NCBI RefSeq assembly: GCF_006715305.1
Contig: NZ_VFMY01000001.1
Span: 2,666,001 to 2,730,000 of the forward strand
Length of the DNA stretch: 64,000 nucleotides
Reading direction: 5' to 3'
Origin: Arthrobacter sp. SLBN-100
GTDB lineage: Bacteria > Actinomycetota > Actinomycetes > Actinomycetales > Micrococcaceae
This document shows, piece by piece, positions 47,783 to 56,414 of the stretch. The position numbers and the translations under genes were made by a program. The first letter of the stretch is position 1. Each line of letters opens with the position of its first letter. The notes beneath the pieces were generated by a model that saw nothing but the letters and a program-made list of their open reading frames with translations, was not told where the DNA came from and did no database searches.

Positions 47783-48271
47783 TTATGCGCCCGGGGTCTC
47801 GCGCAGGATCCAGTGGTCCGAGTCCAGCCTGCCCACTACCTTCTCGCCAATCCGCGCCAGGTCCAGGACGTCCTGCTCGGTGAGGGCGTCAAGGAACAGG
47901 TCACGCACCGTCTCAACGTGCCCGGGCGCGAGGCCCACGATGGTCGCCATGCCTTCGTCAGTGAGGTGGGCTGTTGTCACGCGGGCATCATGGGGATGCG
48001 GCCGGCGTTCCACCCAGCCCCGCTTCTGCAGCTTGGTCACTACATGCGAAAGCCGCGACAGGGAAGCGCTGCTCCGGGCGGCCAGCTCGCTCATCGGCAG
48101 GAAACGGTCCTCCGCCTCGGAAAGCATGGCCAGGACCGTGTAGTCGAAAAGGGACAATTTCCCCGCTGTGTGGAGCTTCGTATCAAGGGCCGCCGGCAGC
48201 AGGGTATTGATACTCACCAGGGCCAGCCAGGCACGGCGTTCGTCGGCGTTGAGCCAGCGGGGTTCGGTCAT
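47783..48271 (-). CDS. MarR-family transcriptional regulator
   Basis: A 162-residue winged-helix protein with the MarR layout: the LSLFDYTVLAMLSEAEDRFL helices, the recognition helix in MSELAARSSASLSRLSHVVT, and the wing RPHPHDARVTTAHLTDEG. It binds DNA as a dimer and usually responds to small phenolic or oxidising ligands. It is divergent from the YciI-like gene at 48335, which it may control together with itself. The 63-base gap between the starts has no obvious palindrome. Confidence 0.92.
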   Translation of the reverse strand: MTEPRWLNADERRAWLALVSINTLLPAALDTKLHTAGKLSLFDYTVLAMLSEAEDRFLPMSELAARSSASLSRLSHVVTKLQKRGWVERRPHPHDARVTTAHLTDEGMATIVGLAPGHVETVRDLFLDALTEQDVLDLARIGEKVVGRLDSDHWILRETPGA

Positions 48272-48334
48272 ACCCCCATTCTACGGTGGGTTGATACTTC
48301 AAGTAGCAGCGCGCCGGGCCGGTAGGCTGGGCCC

Positions 48335-48622
48335 ATGTATGTTGTGTCACTGAGCTACCGGGTTCCCCAGGACATCGTCGACTTCCACAATGACGCGCAT
48401 ATCACCTGGCTGCAGAAGGCCTTCGACGACGGCGTGTTCATTGCTGCCGGACGCAAGGTCCCGCGAACCGGCGGCTTGCTGCTGTCCCGGGCCGACCGCG
48501 CCACCCTCGACGCCAGCCTGGCAAAGGACCCGTTTTACACGAACGGGGTAGCTGAGTTCGAAGTCGTGGAGTTCCACGCGGGCAGGGTGGCTCCCGGTTT
48601 TGAGAACCTGCTGGACGGCTAA
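48335..48622 (+). CDS. YciI family protein
   Basis: A 95-residue YciI-like protein (MYVVSLSYRVPQDIVDFHND, HITWLQKAFDDGVFIAAGRK, RTGGLLLSRADRATLDASLA, ending in AEFEVVEFHAGRVAPGFENL). The His of the NDAHITW helix is at the usual place of the putative catalytic His of the ferredoxin-like fold. Function of the family is unclear; related domains take part in degradation of aromatic compounds. It is divergent from the marR gene and monocistronic. Confidence 0.9.
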   Translation: MYVVSLSYRVPQDIVDFHNDAHITWLQKAFDDGVFIAAGRKVPRTGGLLLSRADRATLDASLAKDPFYTNGVAEFEVVEFHAGRVAPGFENLLDG

Positions 48623-48631
48623 GACTGGCAG

Positions 48632-48777
48632 CTAAGACTCCTGCCCAGCCTCTGCCGACGCCCGTACCAGCTTCTTCAGGCCGCCTTTGCGCGGCACCCT
48701 GACCGGTTCGGGCCACCAGGGCGTGAGCACCAGTAATCCACGAGGAGCGCACCATACTTTTCGGCGATTGCCCGGAC
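48632..48777 (-). pseudogene. Distal fragment of a split SGNH hydrolase gene
   Basis: Reading the minus strand from 48777, the codons give VRAIAEKYGALLVDYW, the segment that follows YNEL in SGNH hydrolases (the intact neighbour has VRGIAGDHGALLVDYW). After that the frame is lost; another frame reads PWWPEPVRVPRKGGLKKLV to a stop at 48632, which I cannot assign. The proximal part of the same gene ends at 50258 with NTFYNEL, so 48778-50257 is an insert between two adjacent codons. Confidence 0.75.
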
Positions 48778-50257
48778 CCGCCGGGGTTTTACCGCTTATC
48801 TTAGGGGTTTTGGGGGCCCCATTATGATTCGAAATTTGTGCAATCTCTTGCCTTTCTGAACCACGGGTGTCACTTCATAAGTCAACTGCACAGAATGTCA
48901 GAAGTCGTCCGCGCAACTGGAGGTCCCGGCTGGGCTTTGAGTCGTCGTGCATGGGATGCGTTTCGTGACACTGAGGCTATGAGAGACCCAGGTGGGTTAC
49001 AGAGAAGGGGTCGGCGCCCACGGGCGGGACCGCCTTTCGCATCAGCCCGTCACTCGTCGGACTTGAACACGATCGAGTCGAAGACGGCGCGTGCCTCTCT
49101 CGTCAGCTCCGGATTGATCGTCAGCTCCGGGTTGATCGGTTCGTGGAATTCGGCCACCCAGACCACAGCGCGCTCCCCGATCAGGTCGACCACCCGGTAG
49201 GTTTCGCGTTCATTCCGGGTCGAGTACCAGCGTGTGCACTCGTTTGAGAATTCTGAGTGGATGCAGAACTTGCCGCGGTCGCAGGCTTTGATGTCCACGT
49301 CGCCCTCGACGGAGTGGTCGAACTCGAAGCCGGAGTAATCGCCCACCACGACCTTGACGGGAGGGGTGCTTGCCGTTGACGTCTGTGCCGTCATCGCCTC
49401 GACGAAGGCCTCAGCCCACGGATCGAGCTTGACGAGCGCGCCCTCCCACGCGCATGCGTCCGTCGGCACATAGTCGGCGGGCCACCAAGCCACGTAGAGC
49501 GCCCCTTCCTCGGGGTGATCCGGGTCGTCCTTGGACAGGCCGTCGCCGTCGCTAGTCGACCAGCCGTCCGGGACGGTGATCTCGAAAGGCTCTGTGAAGC
49601 TGGTGACGAGGTACGTGCCGGCGTCGATGTCGCCGCTCTCCGGCAGCGGTGCGACCGTGCCAGCCTCCCTAGTTGGTGCAGGGGAGGGCGCCTCCGTAGT
49701 TGGTGCTGGGGAGGGCGCCTCGTAGGTGCACGCCGCTAGGCCGACGGGCCCGAGTAGTCCGACCGACAGGATCGATCCCGAGGCTATAGCGCGGCGTAGC
49801 AGCACGGACATGGAGGCCTCCAAGGGCGAACTTGTGATGGGCACGTTACGCCCAGCCGTCAGCGGCCACAAGGGCAAGGCACTAAGACCATGAACCCGCG
49901 CTCAGGTGCAACGGAAACGGACCGGAACACCCGCCGCCGGCGACTGTAAGTCATCCCCGCCGGTTCGCCACGGCTCCAGCCCCCAGTGCCTGAAAAGGCG
50001 CTCTCGGGACTGTTGGTGAGATGCCCCGCAAAGGTGCACTTCCCCCATGAATTGGTGTCGTTCCTACTGAAAGAACGCCCACCCTGGATATAGGGGCGCA
50101 TCGGCGGCGTTGGGATTGGACCATGGGAGACCTGGCCGCATTGGGGCCTGGCGGTAGTGCGGCGCGGCTACTTGAAAAGTAAGCATGCTTTCTATTAGTT
50201 TGGGGCAGCTTCTCCGCCTGTCCCCCATCAGGACTATGCCGCTTGGGGAACTTGGGC
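48778..50257. mobile_element. 1.48-kb insert splitting an SGNH hydrolase gene, no transposase
   Basis: The boundaries are defined by the break between codons of the SGNH gene (Leu at 50258-50260, Val at 48775-48777). The insert holds one complete gene, a lipoprotein at 49050-49811, plus gene-free stretches at 48778-49049 and 49812-50257 in which I see no further gene. Its ends show at best weak imperfect inverted similarity, and I could not define a target-site duplication. No transposase or integrase is encoded, so it may be a non-autonomous element or the result of a recombination event. Confidence 0.5.
49050..49811 (-). CDS. Lipoprotein of unknown function
   Basis: A start at ATG 49811 is fixed by GGAGG 6 bases upstream; the product has 253 residues. 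It has a lipoprotein signal with lipobox LAAC (Cys28), a Pro-rich linker with a doubled APSPAPTTE/APSPAPTRE unit (27-bp tandem repeat at 49670-49722) and an exported domain (ITVPDGWSTSDGDGLSKDDP, ALYVAWWPADYVPTDACAWE). This resembles beta-rich lipoproteins of actinobacteria without known function. Paired Cys residues (CDRGKFCIHS) suggest a disulfide. Near the end an INPELT unit is doubled by an 18-bp tandem repeat at 49102-49137. It is carried by the insert in the split SGNH gene. Confidence 0.8.
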   Translation of the reverse strand: MSVLLRRAIASGSILSVGLLGPVGLAACTYEAPSPAPTTEAPSPAPTREAGTVAPLPESGDIDAGTYLVTSFTEPFEITVPDGWSTSDGDGLSKDDPDHPEEGALYVAWWPADYVPTDACAWEGALVKLDPWAEAFVEAMTAQTSTASTPPVKVVVGDYSGFEFDHSVEGDVDIKACDRGKFCIHSEFSNECTRWYSTRNERETYRVVDLIGERAVVWVAEFHEPINPELTINPELTREARAVFDSIVFKSDE

Positions 50258-50690
50258 AAGCTCGTTGTAGAACGTGTTGCGCTTCTTCAATGGCTGCAGC
50301 AGTGCAGAAACCTTGACATCAAAGCCGGTGAAGAGCACCAGGGCGGCACCCGTTTCGGAAAGCCGGGCCACGAGCTTTTCGTAGTCGGCCATGACTGCGG
50401 CCATGTCCGTCTTCACATCAAGGATGTCGTTGCCGCCGGCAGAGAGCGTCACGAGGGTGGGCCGCATCCGCAGCTCGGGGTCCAGTTGCTCTCCAATGAC
50501 ATGCCGGAGCCGCTAGCTCCTGATCGCCAGATTGGCATACCGATAACCTGACTGTGCTTTCGCCAGCTTCCCGCCCACCCGGTCCGCCCAACCACGTACC
50601 CCGTTGGGCAACCGCTCGTCCCGGTCACCGACACCCTCAGTAAAAGAATCCACCCAGGGCAACAAACACCCGCCGCCCGGATCCAGGAAG
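50258..50690 (-). pseudogene. Proximal fragment of a split and frameshifted SGNH hydrolase gene
   Basis: On the minus strand pieces read in order: VFVALG then DSFTEGVGDRDERLPNGVRG after a one-base shift, WADRV...YRYANLAIRS, a TAG codon at about 50515, then RLRHVIGEQLDPELRMRPTL, LSAGGNDILDVKTDMAAVMA, VLFTGFDVKVSALLQPLKKR and NTFYNEL. The catalytic Ser block and the Asn block are recognisable. Besides the insert that removes its end, the gene carries at least one frameshift and one stop, so it has been decaying. The paralogue at 46941-47708 is intact. Confidence 0.82.
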
Positions 50691-50787
50691 CAAACCTTCA
50701 GGACGCACCCGCCAAACTACCGACCGAAAGAGAAGCCCGAACGACGCCGGGATGAACAGGAAGTGCCAGAGCCTTCAAGAGAAACCT

Positions 50788-50915
50788 GCGGGACGTGATG
50801 GCGCGTTCCGGGTTTCGCCGCAGGACGTGATGGCGCGTTCCGAGTTTCGCCGCAGGACGTGATGGAGCGTTTGGGAAAAAGCTGCAGGACGTGATGGGGC
50901 GTTGCAGGGAAAGCC
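50788..50915 (+). repeat. Array of four 32-bp repeats (locus 2)
   Basis: Four head-to-tail units start at 50788, 50820, 50852 and 50884. Each begins GC(A/G)GGACGTGATGG and continues with (C/A/G)GCGTT; the last 12 bases vary but end in GCC or GCT. The first two units are almost identical. The array is in gene-free DNA between the SGNH pseudogene and the 3' end of the siderophore operon. A three-unit array of the same family is at 18192-18287. Confidence 0.88.
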
Positions 50916-51029
50916 AAGGTGAAGCAAAGGTGACTGCGGCAACAAGCCGTAACTGCTGGCTTGCGTAGGAGCGGCGGGAGGTGTCTAAGCGACGGCAAGT
51001 CGGCAGTTGCGGGCCCAGCGAAAGAAGGC

Positions 51030-52082
51030 TTACCCCTCGGCTTTGCCCTGGCGCCAGTAACCCATGAAAGCAACCTGTTTCCGGTCAATCCCCACGTCAC
51101 GCACGAGGTACCGCCGCATGTCCTTGATGACTCCAGCTTCACCGGCGATCCAGGCGTAGAAGGGCATGGCACCGGCGGGCATGCCCGGGTTTTTGGTTGC
51201 CTGGATGTCGGCGGTTTCCATGCGGGCGGGGGTCTCCCAGAGGATATCCACGTCCACGTTGACGTCCTCGGGTTCGGGGCCTGCACCGCCGCGGGCCGCC
51301 TTGATCCCAACCCAGCCGGGTACGGGAACAGCCTTGCGCACGGCTTCCCGGAGCAGTTCGCCGTGCGGGCGGGAACGCCCAATGGAGGCACCGCGTGCGA
51401 GCCAGGTGATTTCGACGTCGGCGGGTGAGGTCAGTTCGAGGAAGTCGCCGGCTTCGGGGACTTCCAGGAAGGCGTGGCCGCTCATGTAGTCGGGCAGGCT
51501 TTCCAGGATGGCGGAGATGGCCGGGATGGCGGTTTCGTCGCCGGCGAGCAGGACGCGCTGCGCCAGCCCGGGCCGCCATTCGATGCCGGAGTAAATTTCG
51601 GCGGTGACGCAGTGCGCCGCCCGGTTGTTGGGCCCGATGATGGTGACAGCGTCGCCCGGCTTGGCATTGAGGGCCCAGTTGGCGGCAGGTCCCGGATGTG
51701 TCTGGGCAAGCCCAGGAGCATCGAAGTGCATCACGAAGTCGATGTCGATCTCGGGGTACACGGCGTCCAGGCGGGCCTGCCGGACGGTGTAGGTGCGCAT
51801 GGAACCGCGCACGGCCGGGTCCATGGCCAGCCATTCGCGGTACCATCCGGCTTCGGCCATCTTGAAGACGGGAAGGGGCAGTTGCGCGCCGTCGGCGGCG
51901 AGCGACGGGATCATGAGCTTGATCCGGAGGTCAAGGGTGTCGCCGTGGACGCCGAAGTCCCGCAGGGAGTACCCGCCGAAGGTGATCCGGCGGAAGTTGG
52001 GGCTCAGTTCCTGCACGGAGGAGACCGTGACCTCGAAGGCCAGGGTCATCGGCTCGGTGGAGGCGATATCGCGGGTTTTCAT
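51030..52082 (-). CDS. Siderophore-interacting protein (ferric-siderophore reductase, SIP type)
   Basis: A 350-residue protein starting at ATG 52082, which overlaps the ATPase stop by 4 bases. The FAD-binding domain is shown by VQELSPNFRRITFGG and MRTYTVRQARLDAVYPEIDI (the RTYT(V/P)R flavin motif). The SIP C-terminal domain has RVLLAGDETAIPAISAIL, TWLARGASIGRSRPHGE and the end AWIAGEAGVIKDMRRYLVRD. SIP proteins reduce ferric siderophores in the cytoplasm using NAD(P)H or ferredoxin and so release iron. As last gene of the uptake operon its role fits the substrate brought in by the importer. Confidence 0.93.
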   Translation of the reverse strand: MKTRDIASTEPMTLAFEVTVSSVQELSPNFRRITFGGYSLRDFGVHGDTLDLRIKLMIPSLAADGAQLPLPVFKMAEAGWYREWLAMDPAVRGSMRTYTVRQARLDAVYPEIDIDFVMHFDAPGLAQTHPGPAANWALNAKPGDAVTIIGPNNRAAHCVTAEIYSGIEWRPGLAQRVLLAGDETAIPAISAILESLPDYMSGHAFLEVPEAGDFLELTSPADVEITWLARGASIGRSRPHGELLREAVRKAVPVPGWVGIKAARGGAGPEPEDVNVDVDILWETPARMETADIQATKNPGMPAGAMPFYAWIAGEAGVIKDMRRYLVRDVGIDRKQVAFMGYWRQGKAEG

Positions 52083-52903
52083 GAAACGAGCTCCAGTTCG
52101 TTGGCGGGGACGTGGTGCCGGCCGATGGGAATGATCAAGGGGGTTCCGGACACGGGGTCCGGAATGACGCGGGATTCGAGGCCGAAGACGCTCCGGACCA
52201 GCCCCTCGGTCACCACGTCCCGGGGCGCACCCACTGCCACCACCGCTCCGGCTTTCATGGCGATCACGTTGTCCGCGTACCGGGCGGCGAGGTTCAGGTC
52301 GTGCAGGACGATGGCCACGGTGGTGCCCCGCTGGCGGTTCAGGTCCGTCACCAGGTCCAGGACCTCCACCTGGTGCGCGAGGTCCAGGTACGTGGTGGGC
52401 TCGTCCAGGAGCAGCACCTCCGTTTCCTGGGCCAGTGCCATGGCGATCCATACCCGTTGCCGCTGCCCGCCGGACAGTTCGTCCACGTCCCGCTCGGCGA
52501 GGGCAAGCGTCTCGGTGGCTTCCAGCGCGCGCTGCACGGCGGCGTCGTCGTTCCCGCTCCAGCTGCGGAAGAGCCCCTGGTGCGGGTACCGCCCGCGCCC
52601 CACCAGGTCGCGGACCTTGATGCCGTCCGGCGCGGTGGGGTGCTGCGGGAGCAGGCCCAGGGTGCGGGCCAGTTCGCGGGCAGGGCGGGAGTGGATGTCC
52701 TTGCCGTCCAAGGTGACAGCACCGGCCGCGGGCTTGAGGAGCCGGGACAGGCCGCGCAGGAGTGTGGACTTTCCACAGGCGTTGGCTCCCACGATCATGG
52801 TCACCTTGCCCTCGGGAATCTCGGCACTGAGGCCGTCCACCACGCAGCGCTGGTCATATTTCAGCGTCAGGTCCTTGGCGTTGAGAACTGCCACGTCAGG
52901 CAT
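52079..52903 (-). CDS. Iron-siderophore ABC transporter ATP-binding protein
   Basis: A 274-residue FecE/FepC-type ATPase. Walker A GANACGKST is at about residues 39-47, the Q-loop in LGLLPQHPTAP, the signature LSGGQRQR, Walker B VLLLDEPTTYLDL and the switch His in IVLHDLNLAARYAD. The Ala-Cys in place of Gly-Ser within Walker A is usual for this subfamily. It overlaps the permease gene upstream (8 bases) and the SIP gene downstream (4 bases), so translation of the operon is coupled. Confidence 0.95.
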   Translation of the reverse strand: MPDVAVLNAKDLTLKYDQRCVVDGLSAEIPEGKVTMIVGANACGKSTLLRGLSRLLKPAAGAVTLDGKDIHSRPARELARTLGLLPQHPTAPDGIKVRDLVGRGRYPHQGLFRSWSGNDDAAVQRALEATETLALAERDVDELSGGQRQRVWIAMALAQETEVLLLDEPTTYLDLAHQVEVLDLVTDLNRQRGTTVAIVLHDLNLAARYADNVIAMKAGAVVAVGAPRDVVTEGLVRSVFGLESRVIPDPVSGTPLIIPIGRHHVPANELELVS

Positions 52904-54029
52904 CCTTTCGGTTGGCCGTGACCAGGAGCCACAGCAGGAACGGGGCGCCGAGCGCGCCGGTGATCACACCGACCGGCAAAACGGTGCCGTCCAGCAGCAG
53001 GGGGGCAAGGTTGGCGGCGGCGTAATCGGCCGCGAGGACAATAACGGCACCAACCAATGCCGACGCCGGGAGGCTGGCTTTCCCGGTGAAGCGCCGCGCG
53101 ATGGGGCCGGACAGGAAGGCGACGAATGAGACAGGCCCGGCTGCCGCCGTCGCCACTGCTGCCAGCGAGACGGCGGTGATCACCAGCGCGAGCCGGGTGG
53201 CACCTACTTTGATGCCCAGCCCGGCGGCGGCGTCGGGGCCGAGTTCCAGGATGCGCAAGGGGCCGGCGACGGCGGCCACGGCGGGGATCAGGACGGCGAG
53301 GGCGAGGGCCAGGATGCCGGCGCGGTCCCAGTTGGCGGAGTTGAGGGATCCGTTGAGCCAGACGAGGGCGTCGGCCGCGGTGCGGATATCGGCGCGGGTC
53401 ATCAGGAAGTTGACCACTGCCTGCAGCGCAGCCGCGATTCCTACGCCGGCCAGGATGAGCCGGTTGCCGGCGGCATCACCGCGGCCGGCTCCGCGCAGGG
53501 TGCCGCCGGTGGAGATGGCGTAGATGATGGCCGCCACGCCGAGCGCGCCGCCCAGGGCTGCCCCGGAGACCGCTGCGCCGGAGGAGCCGAACACCACGAT
53601 GGCCACGACGGCGGCTGCACTGGCACCGTGGCTGATTCCGATAACGTCCGGGCTGGCCAGCGGGTTGCGGAGCATGGTCTGGAACAGGGCGCCGGCCAAG
53701 CCGAACGCGAGGCCGATCATGGTGCCGATGACCGCCCGCGGCAGCTTGTTCTCCATAACAATGAAGCTGGCGCCGGGGATCTTTTCACCGCCGGCCAGGT
53801 GCGCGAAGAGGATCCTGGAGAAGTCCGGGATGGTGACGGTGTAGCTGCCGAGCAGGACGGAGACTGCGAAGAGGACCACGACGGCGGCTGCCAGGACGGC
53901 GGTCCGGTTCAGCAGCAGCCTCCCCCGGCCTTGCCCTATCAGTTGTGGTTCCCCTGGCCCCGTTTTGGCTGCCGTAAGTGATAGGGCAACGGGGGTTTCA
54001 GCGGGTTTGGTGTTTGGAGCGGGAGTCAC
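52896..54029 (-). CDS. Iron-siderophore ABC transporter permease (FecCD type), second subunit
   Basis: I use the GTG at 54029 (377 residues), which overlaps the stop of the first permease by 4 bases (GTGA); the frame is open further upstream but only antisense to or within that permease. FecCD signatures are KLPRAVIGTMIGLAFGLAGA, LFQTMLRNPLASPDVIGISH and GAGPVSFVAFL-like AAGPVSFVAFLSGPIARRF, with about nine to ten membrane helices. A soluble N-terminal tail of about 40 residues precedes the first helix. It forms a heterodimeric channel with the other permease. Confidence 0.93.
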   Translation of the reverse strand: MTPAPNTKPAETPVALSLTAAKTGPGEPQLIGQGRGRLLLNRTAVLAAAVVVLFAVSVLLGSYTVTIPDFSRILFAHLAGGEKIPGASFIVMENKLPRAVIGTMIGLAFGLAGALFQTMLRNPLASPDVIGISHGASAAAVVAIVVFGSSGAAVSGAALGGALGVAAIIYAISTGGTLRGAGRGDAAGNRLILAGVGIAAALQAVVNFLMTRADIRTAADALVWLNGSLNSANWDRAGILALALAVLIPAVAAVAGPLRILELGPDAAAGLGIKVGATRLALVITAVSLAAVATAAAGPVSFVAFLSGPIARRFTGKASLPASALVGAVIVLAADYAAANLAPLLLDGTVLPVGVITGALGAPFLLWLLVTANRKDA

Positions 54030-55117
54030 AGCCCGGCCCCCTTGCCCCGGCGGATGAGCCAGACGAAGACGGGTGCGCCGACGAGTGCGGTCATGATGCC
54101 GGCCGGGACTTCGCCCGGAAGAAGCACCACGCGGCCGATGATGTCCGCGCCGAGGAGCAGCACCGGCGCCAGCACCAGCGAGAACGGCAGGATCCAGCGG
54201 TAATCCGGGCCGGCGAGCAAACGGACAGCATGCGGGATGACCAAGCCAATAAAACCAATGGGACCGGCCAGCGCGGTGGCCGAACCGCACAGCAGCACGA
54301 TTCCGAGGGCGGTGATGCCGCGGACCAGGCCTACCCGCTGGCCGAGGCCACGGGCAATGTCATCGCCGAGCGCCAGGCTGTTGAGGATGCGGCCGGTCAG
54401 CAGGACGATGAGCGCGCCGACGGCGAGGAAGGGCAGGCCGGGCAGAACTACGGACCAGTCCCGCCCGGCCACGCCGCCCACCTGCCAGAAGCGGAACCTG
54501 TCCAGGGTGTCCTGGCTGGAAACAAGAATGACGTTCATGAGGGAGAACAGGCCCGCATTGAGCGCGGCGCCTGCCAGGGCGAGCTTCACTGGGGTGGCGC
54601 CGTCCCTGCCCAGGGAGGCGATGAGGTAAACGACGACGGCGGCAACTGCTGCCCCGACGAAGGCGAACCAGATGTAGCCGGAGAAACTGGCAACACCAAA
54701 AACGTAAATCCCTGTCACCACAGCGAGGGCGGCCCCGGCGTTCACGCCCATGATGCCGGGATCGGCCAGCGGATTGCGGGCCACACCCTGCATGGCGGCG
54801 CCTGCCAGCCCCAATGCTCCCCCCGCCAGCAGGCCCAGGACCGTCCGCGGGATTCGGGCGTGGACCACGGCATGGTCCCCGTTGGCAGGATCGAAGGCGA
54901 TGAGGGCCTGCCACACCGTCTCCAAGGGAAGCCCCCGGGCTCCGATGGCCAGGGAAGCCCCGGCCACGAGTGCGAGTACAACGACGGCGGCCAGCAGCCA
55001 GGCGGCCCGCTTCCCACGGGAAGCGTCGGCGCGGAACAGGGCACGCGCTCCCTTCCCCGGCACGGAAGTGCCGGGGAAGGGAGCCCGGTGGGCCGCCGCC
55101 GTCGTACTCTGCGTCAC
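54026..55117 (-). CDS. Iron-siderophore ABC transporter permease (FecCD type), first subunit
   Basis: A 363-residue permease with the family motifs RIPRTVLGLLAGGALGLAGA, MQGVARNPLADPGIMGVNAG and LAGPIGFIGLVIPHAVRLLA. About nine membrane helices are apparent. The first 45 residues are polar and rich in Arg and Ala. It lies 10 bases after the binding-protein gene and overlaps the second permease. It works with that permease and the ATPase to carry a ferric siderophore into the cell. Confidence 0.94.
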   Translation of the reverse strand: MTQSTTAAAHRAPFPGTSVPGKGARALFRADASRGKRAAWLLAAVVVLALVAGASLAIGARGLPLETVWQALIAFDPANGDHAVVHARIPRTVLGLLAGGALGLAGAAMQGVARNPLADPGIMGVNAGAALAVVTGIYVFGVASFSGYIWFAFVGAAVAAVVVYLIASLGRDGATPVKLALAGAALNAGLFSLMNVILVSSQDTLDRFRFWQVGGVAGRDWSVVLPGLPFLAVGALIVLLTGRILNSLALGDDIARGLGQRVGLVRGITALGIVLLCGSATALAGPIGFIGLVIPHAVRLLAGPDYRWILPFSLVLAPVLLLGADIIGRVVLLPGEVPAGIMTALVGAPVFVWLIRRGKGAGL

Positions 55118-55127
55118 GGAACCGTTG

Positions 55128-56219
55128 CTACTTCACTGTGTCTGCTGCGGTGGCCAGCTGCGGCAGGAACGCGTCCAGTGACCAGGGCAGGCTGAGCGGT
55201 GAAGACGCTGAGATGGACAGCGTGAGGGTGTTGTCGGAGTCGGCAACCAGGGCGCCGTTCTTGATGGCCGGGATCTGGCTGAGCAGCGGGTCCGACTTGA
55301 TGGCGTCGGCGGTGGAGGCATCCGGAACCCAGGTCACGAACAGGTCGGACTCAAGCTCGTTGGCTTTTTCCGCGGACCACGGGATGAAGAATTCCTTGGA
55401 GCCCTTGGAGCTGTCTTCAACCACCGGAGCGAGCTTCATGCCGATTTCGGAGAGGAACCGGGGGCGGTTGTCATTGGCGGTGTAGACATTGACGCCGTCG
55501 CCCTTGGCAGGCTCAAGGTTGCCGTAGATAAAGCTCTTGCCCGCAATCTGCGGGTACTTGGCAACCTTTTCCTTGATGGTCGCCTCGGTATCCGAGATCA
55601 GCTTGGTGGCTTCGGCGTCCTTGCCGAGGGCCTTGCCAATGATGGACGTCGAGTCCTGCCAGGAGGTTCCGTATGCGAGTTCAGGGTGTGCGACTACCGG
55701 CGCGATCTCACTGAGCTTCTTGTAGTCCTCTTCCGTGAGGCCCGAGTAAGCGGCGAGGATGACGTCCGGGGTGAGCTTGGCGATCTCGGTGAAGTTGATG
55801 CCGTCTGCCTCGGAGTACTGCGCGGGAGCCTTGTCGGACCCGAACTCGGCGCCGAGGTCCTTCAGCGCTGCGTCCTTCCAGGGGGTGGAGCCCTGGTCAT
55901 TGCCGCCCCATTCATTCTTGGGAACGCCTACCGGCACAACACCCAAGGCTATGGCGACGTCGTCATTGACCCAGGAGACGGTGGCGACACGCGTGGGCTG
56001 CTTCTCGATGATGGTCTTGCCGTAAACGTGCTCGATGGTAACGGGGAACTGCGAGCTGCTGGAGCCGGGTGCGCTGGCGTCGGTGCTGGAGGACGCAGGG
56101 CCTGTGGAACAGGCGGAGAGGGTGAGCGCCGCGGCGGCCAGAACGGCCACGGCCTTGCCGGCAGACTTGAACAGCGTGCGGCGGGTGGCGCCGGGCCCGG
56201 AGAAGAGGGGGGAAGTCAC
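55128..56219 (-). CDS. Iron-siderophore-binding lipoprotein
   Basis: A 363-residue class III binding protein (FepB/FhuD type). The N-terminus combines twin arginines (RRTLFK, residues 13-18), a hydrophobic stretch and the lipobox LSAC (Cys37), suggesting Tat or Sec export and lipid anchoring. Periplasmic-binding motifs are VTIEHVYGKTIIEKQPTRVA, SWVNDDVAIALGVVPVGVPK, LTPDVILAAYSGLTEEDYKK and TSIIGKALGKDAEA. It captures a ferric siderophore outside the membrane. It is first in the five-gene operon, behind a predicted iron box, so expression should rise under iron limitation. Confidence 0.94.
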   Translation of the reverse strand: MTSPLFSGPGATRRTLFKSAGKAVAVLAAAALTLSACSTGPASSSTDASAPGSSSSQFPVTIEHVYGKTIIEKQPTRVATVSWVNDDVAIALGVVPVGVPKNEWGGNDQGSTPWKDAALKDLGAEFGSDKAPAQYSEADGINFTEIAKLTPDVILAAYSGLTEEDYKKLSEIAPVVAHPELAYGTSWQDSTSIIGKALGKDAEATKLISDTEATIKEKVAKYPQIAGKSFIYGNLEPAKGDGVNVYTANDNRPRFLSEIGMKLAPVVEDSSKGSKEFFIPWSAEKANELESDLFVTWVPDASTADAIKSDPLLSQIPAIKNGALVADSDNTLTLSISASSPLSLPWSLDAFLPQLATAADTVK

Positions 56220-56251
56220 GGAACTCCTTAGGTGAATGAAGCGAACCTAAG

Positions 56252-56270
56252 TAAGGCTAGCCTAGCCTCC
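56252..56270. promoter_or_regulatory. DtxR/IdeR-type iron box upstream of the siderophore operon
   Basis: TAAGGCTAGCCTAGCCTCC matches about 14 of 19 positions of the actinobacterial iron box TTAGGTTAGSCTAACCTAA and keeps the central TAG-CCTA symmetry. It lies 33 bases before the binding-protein start. The iron-loaded repressor would block transcription here. Confidence 0.75.
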
Positions 56271-56372
56271 TGACCATTACGCAAGGTTTCTGTACCTTAA
56301 TCCGCTTCGTGACGAAAGACACACTCCTGGCGGCAGAATGGCCTTGGGCAGGGAAGATCAGGTAACAGCAAG

Positions 56373-56404
56373 AGGAGCCCTCCCCCGCGGGGGGGAGGGC
56401 TCCT
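56373..56404 (-). terminator. Terminator after the 56415 lipoprotein gene
   Basis: AGGAGCCCTCCCCC (56373-56386) pairs with GGGGGAGGGCTCCT (56391-56404), a 14-bp stem with a 4-base loop. It starts 10 bases after the minus-strand stop. Confidence 0.85.
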
Positions 56405-56414
56405 TTGCTGCCGG

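Noticed and set aside
48770..50265. Target-site duplication and inverted repeats at the ends of the 1.48-kb insert
   Set aside because: The similarity between the ends is weak and interrupted; no exact direct repeat flanks the insert.
50788..50915. CRISPR array
   Set aside because: The period is only 32 bases with a 20-base core and 12-base variable part, no unique 30-base spacers and no cas genes nearby.
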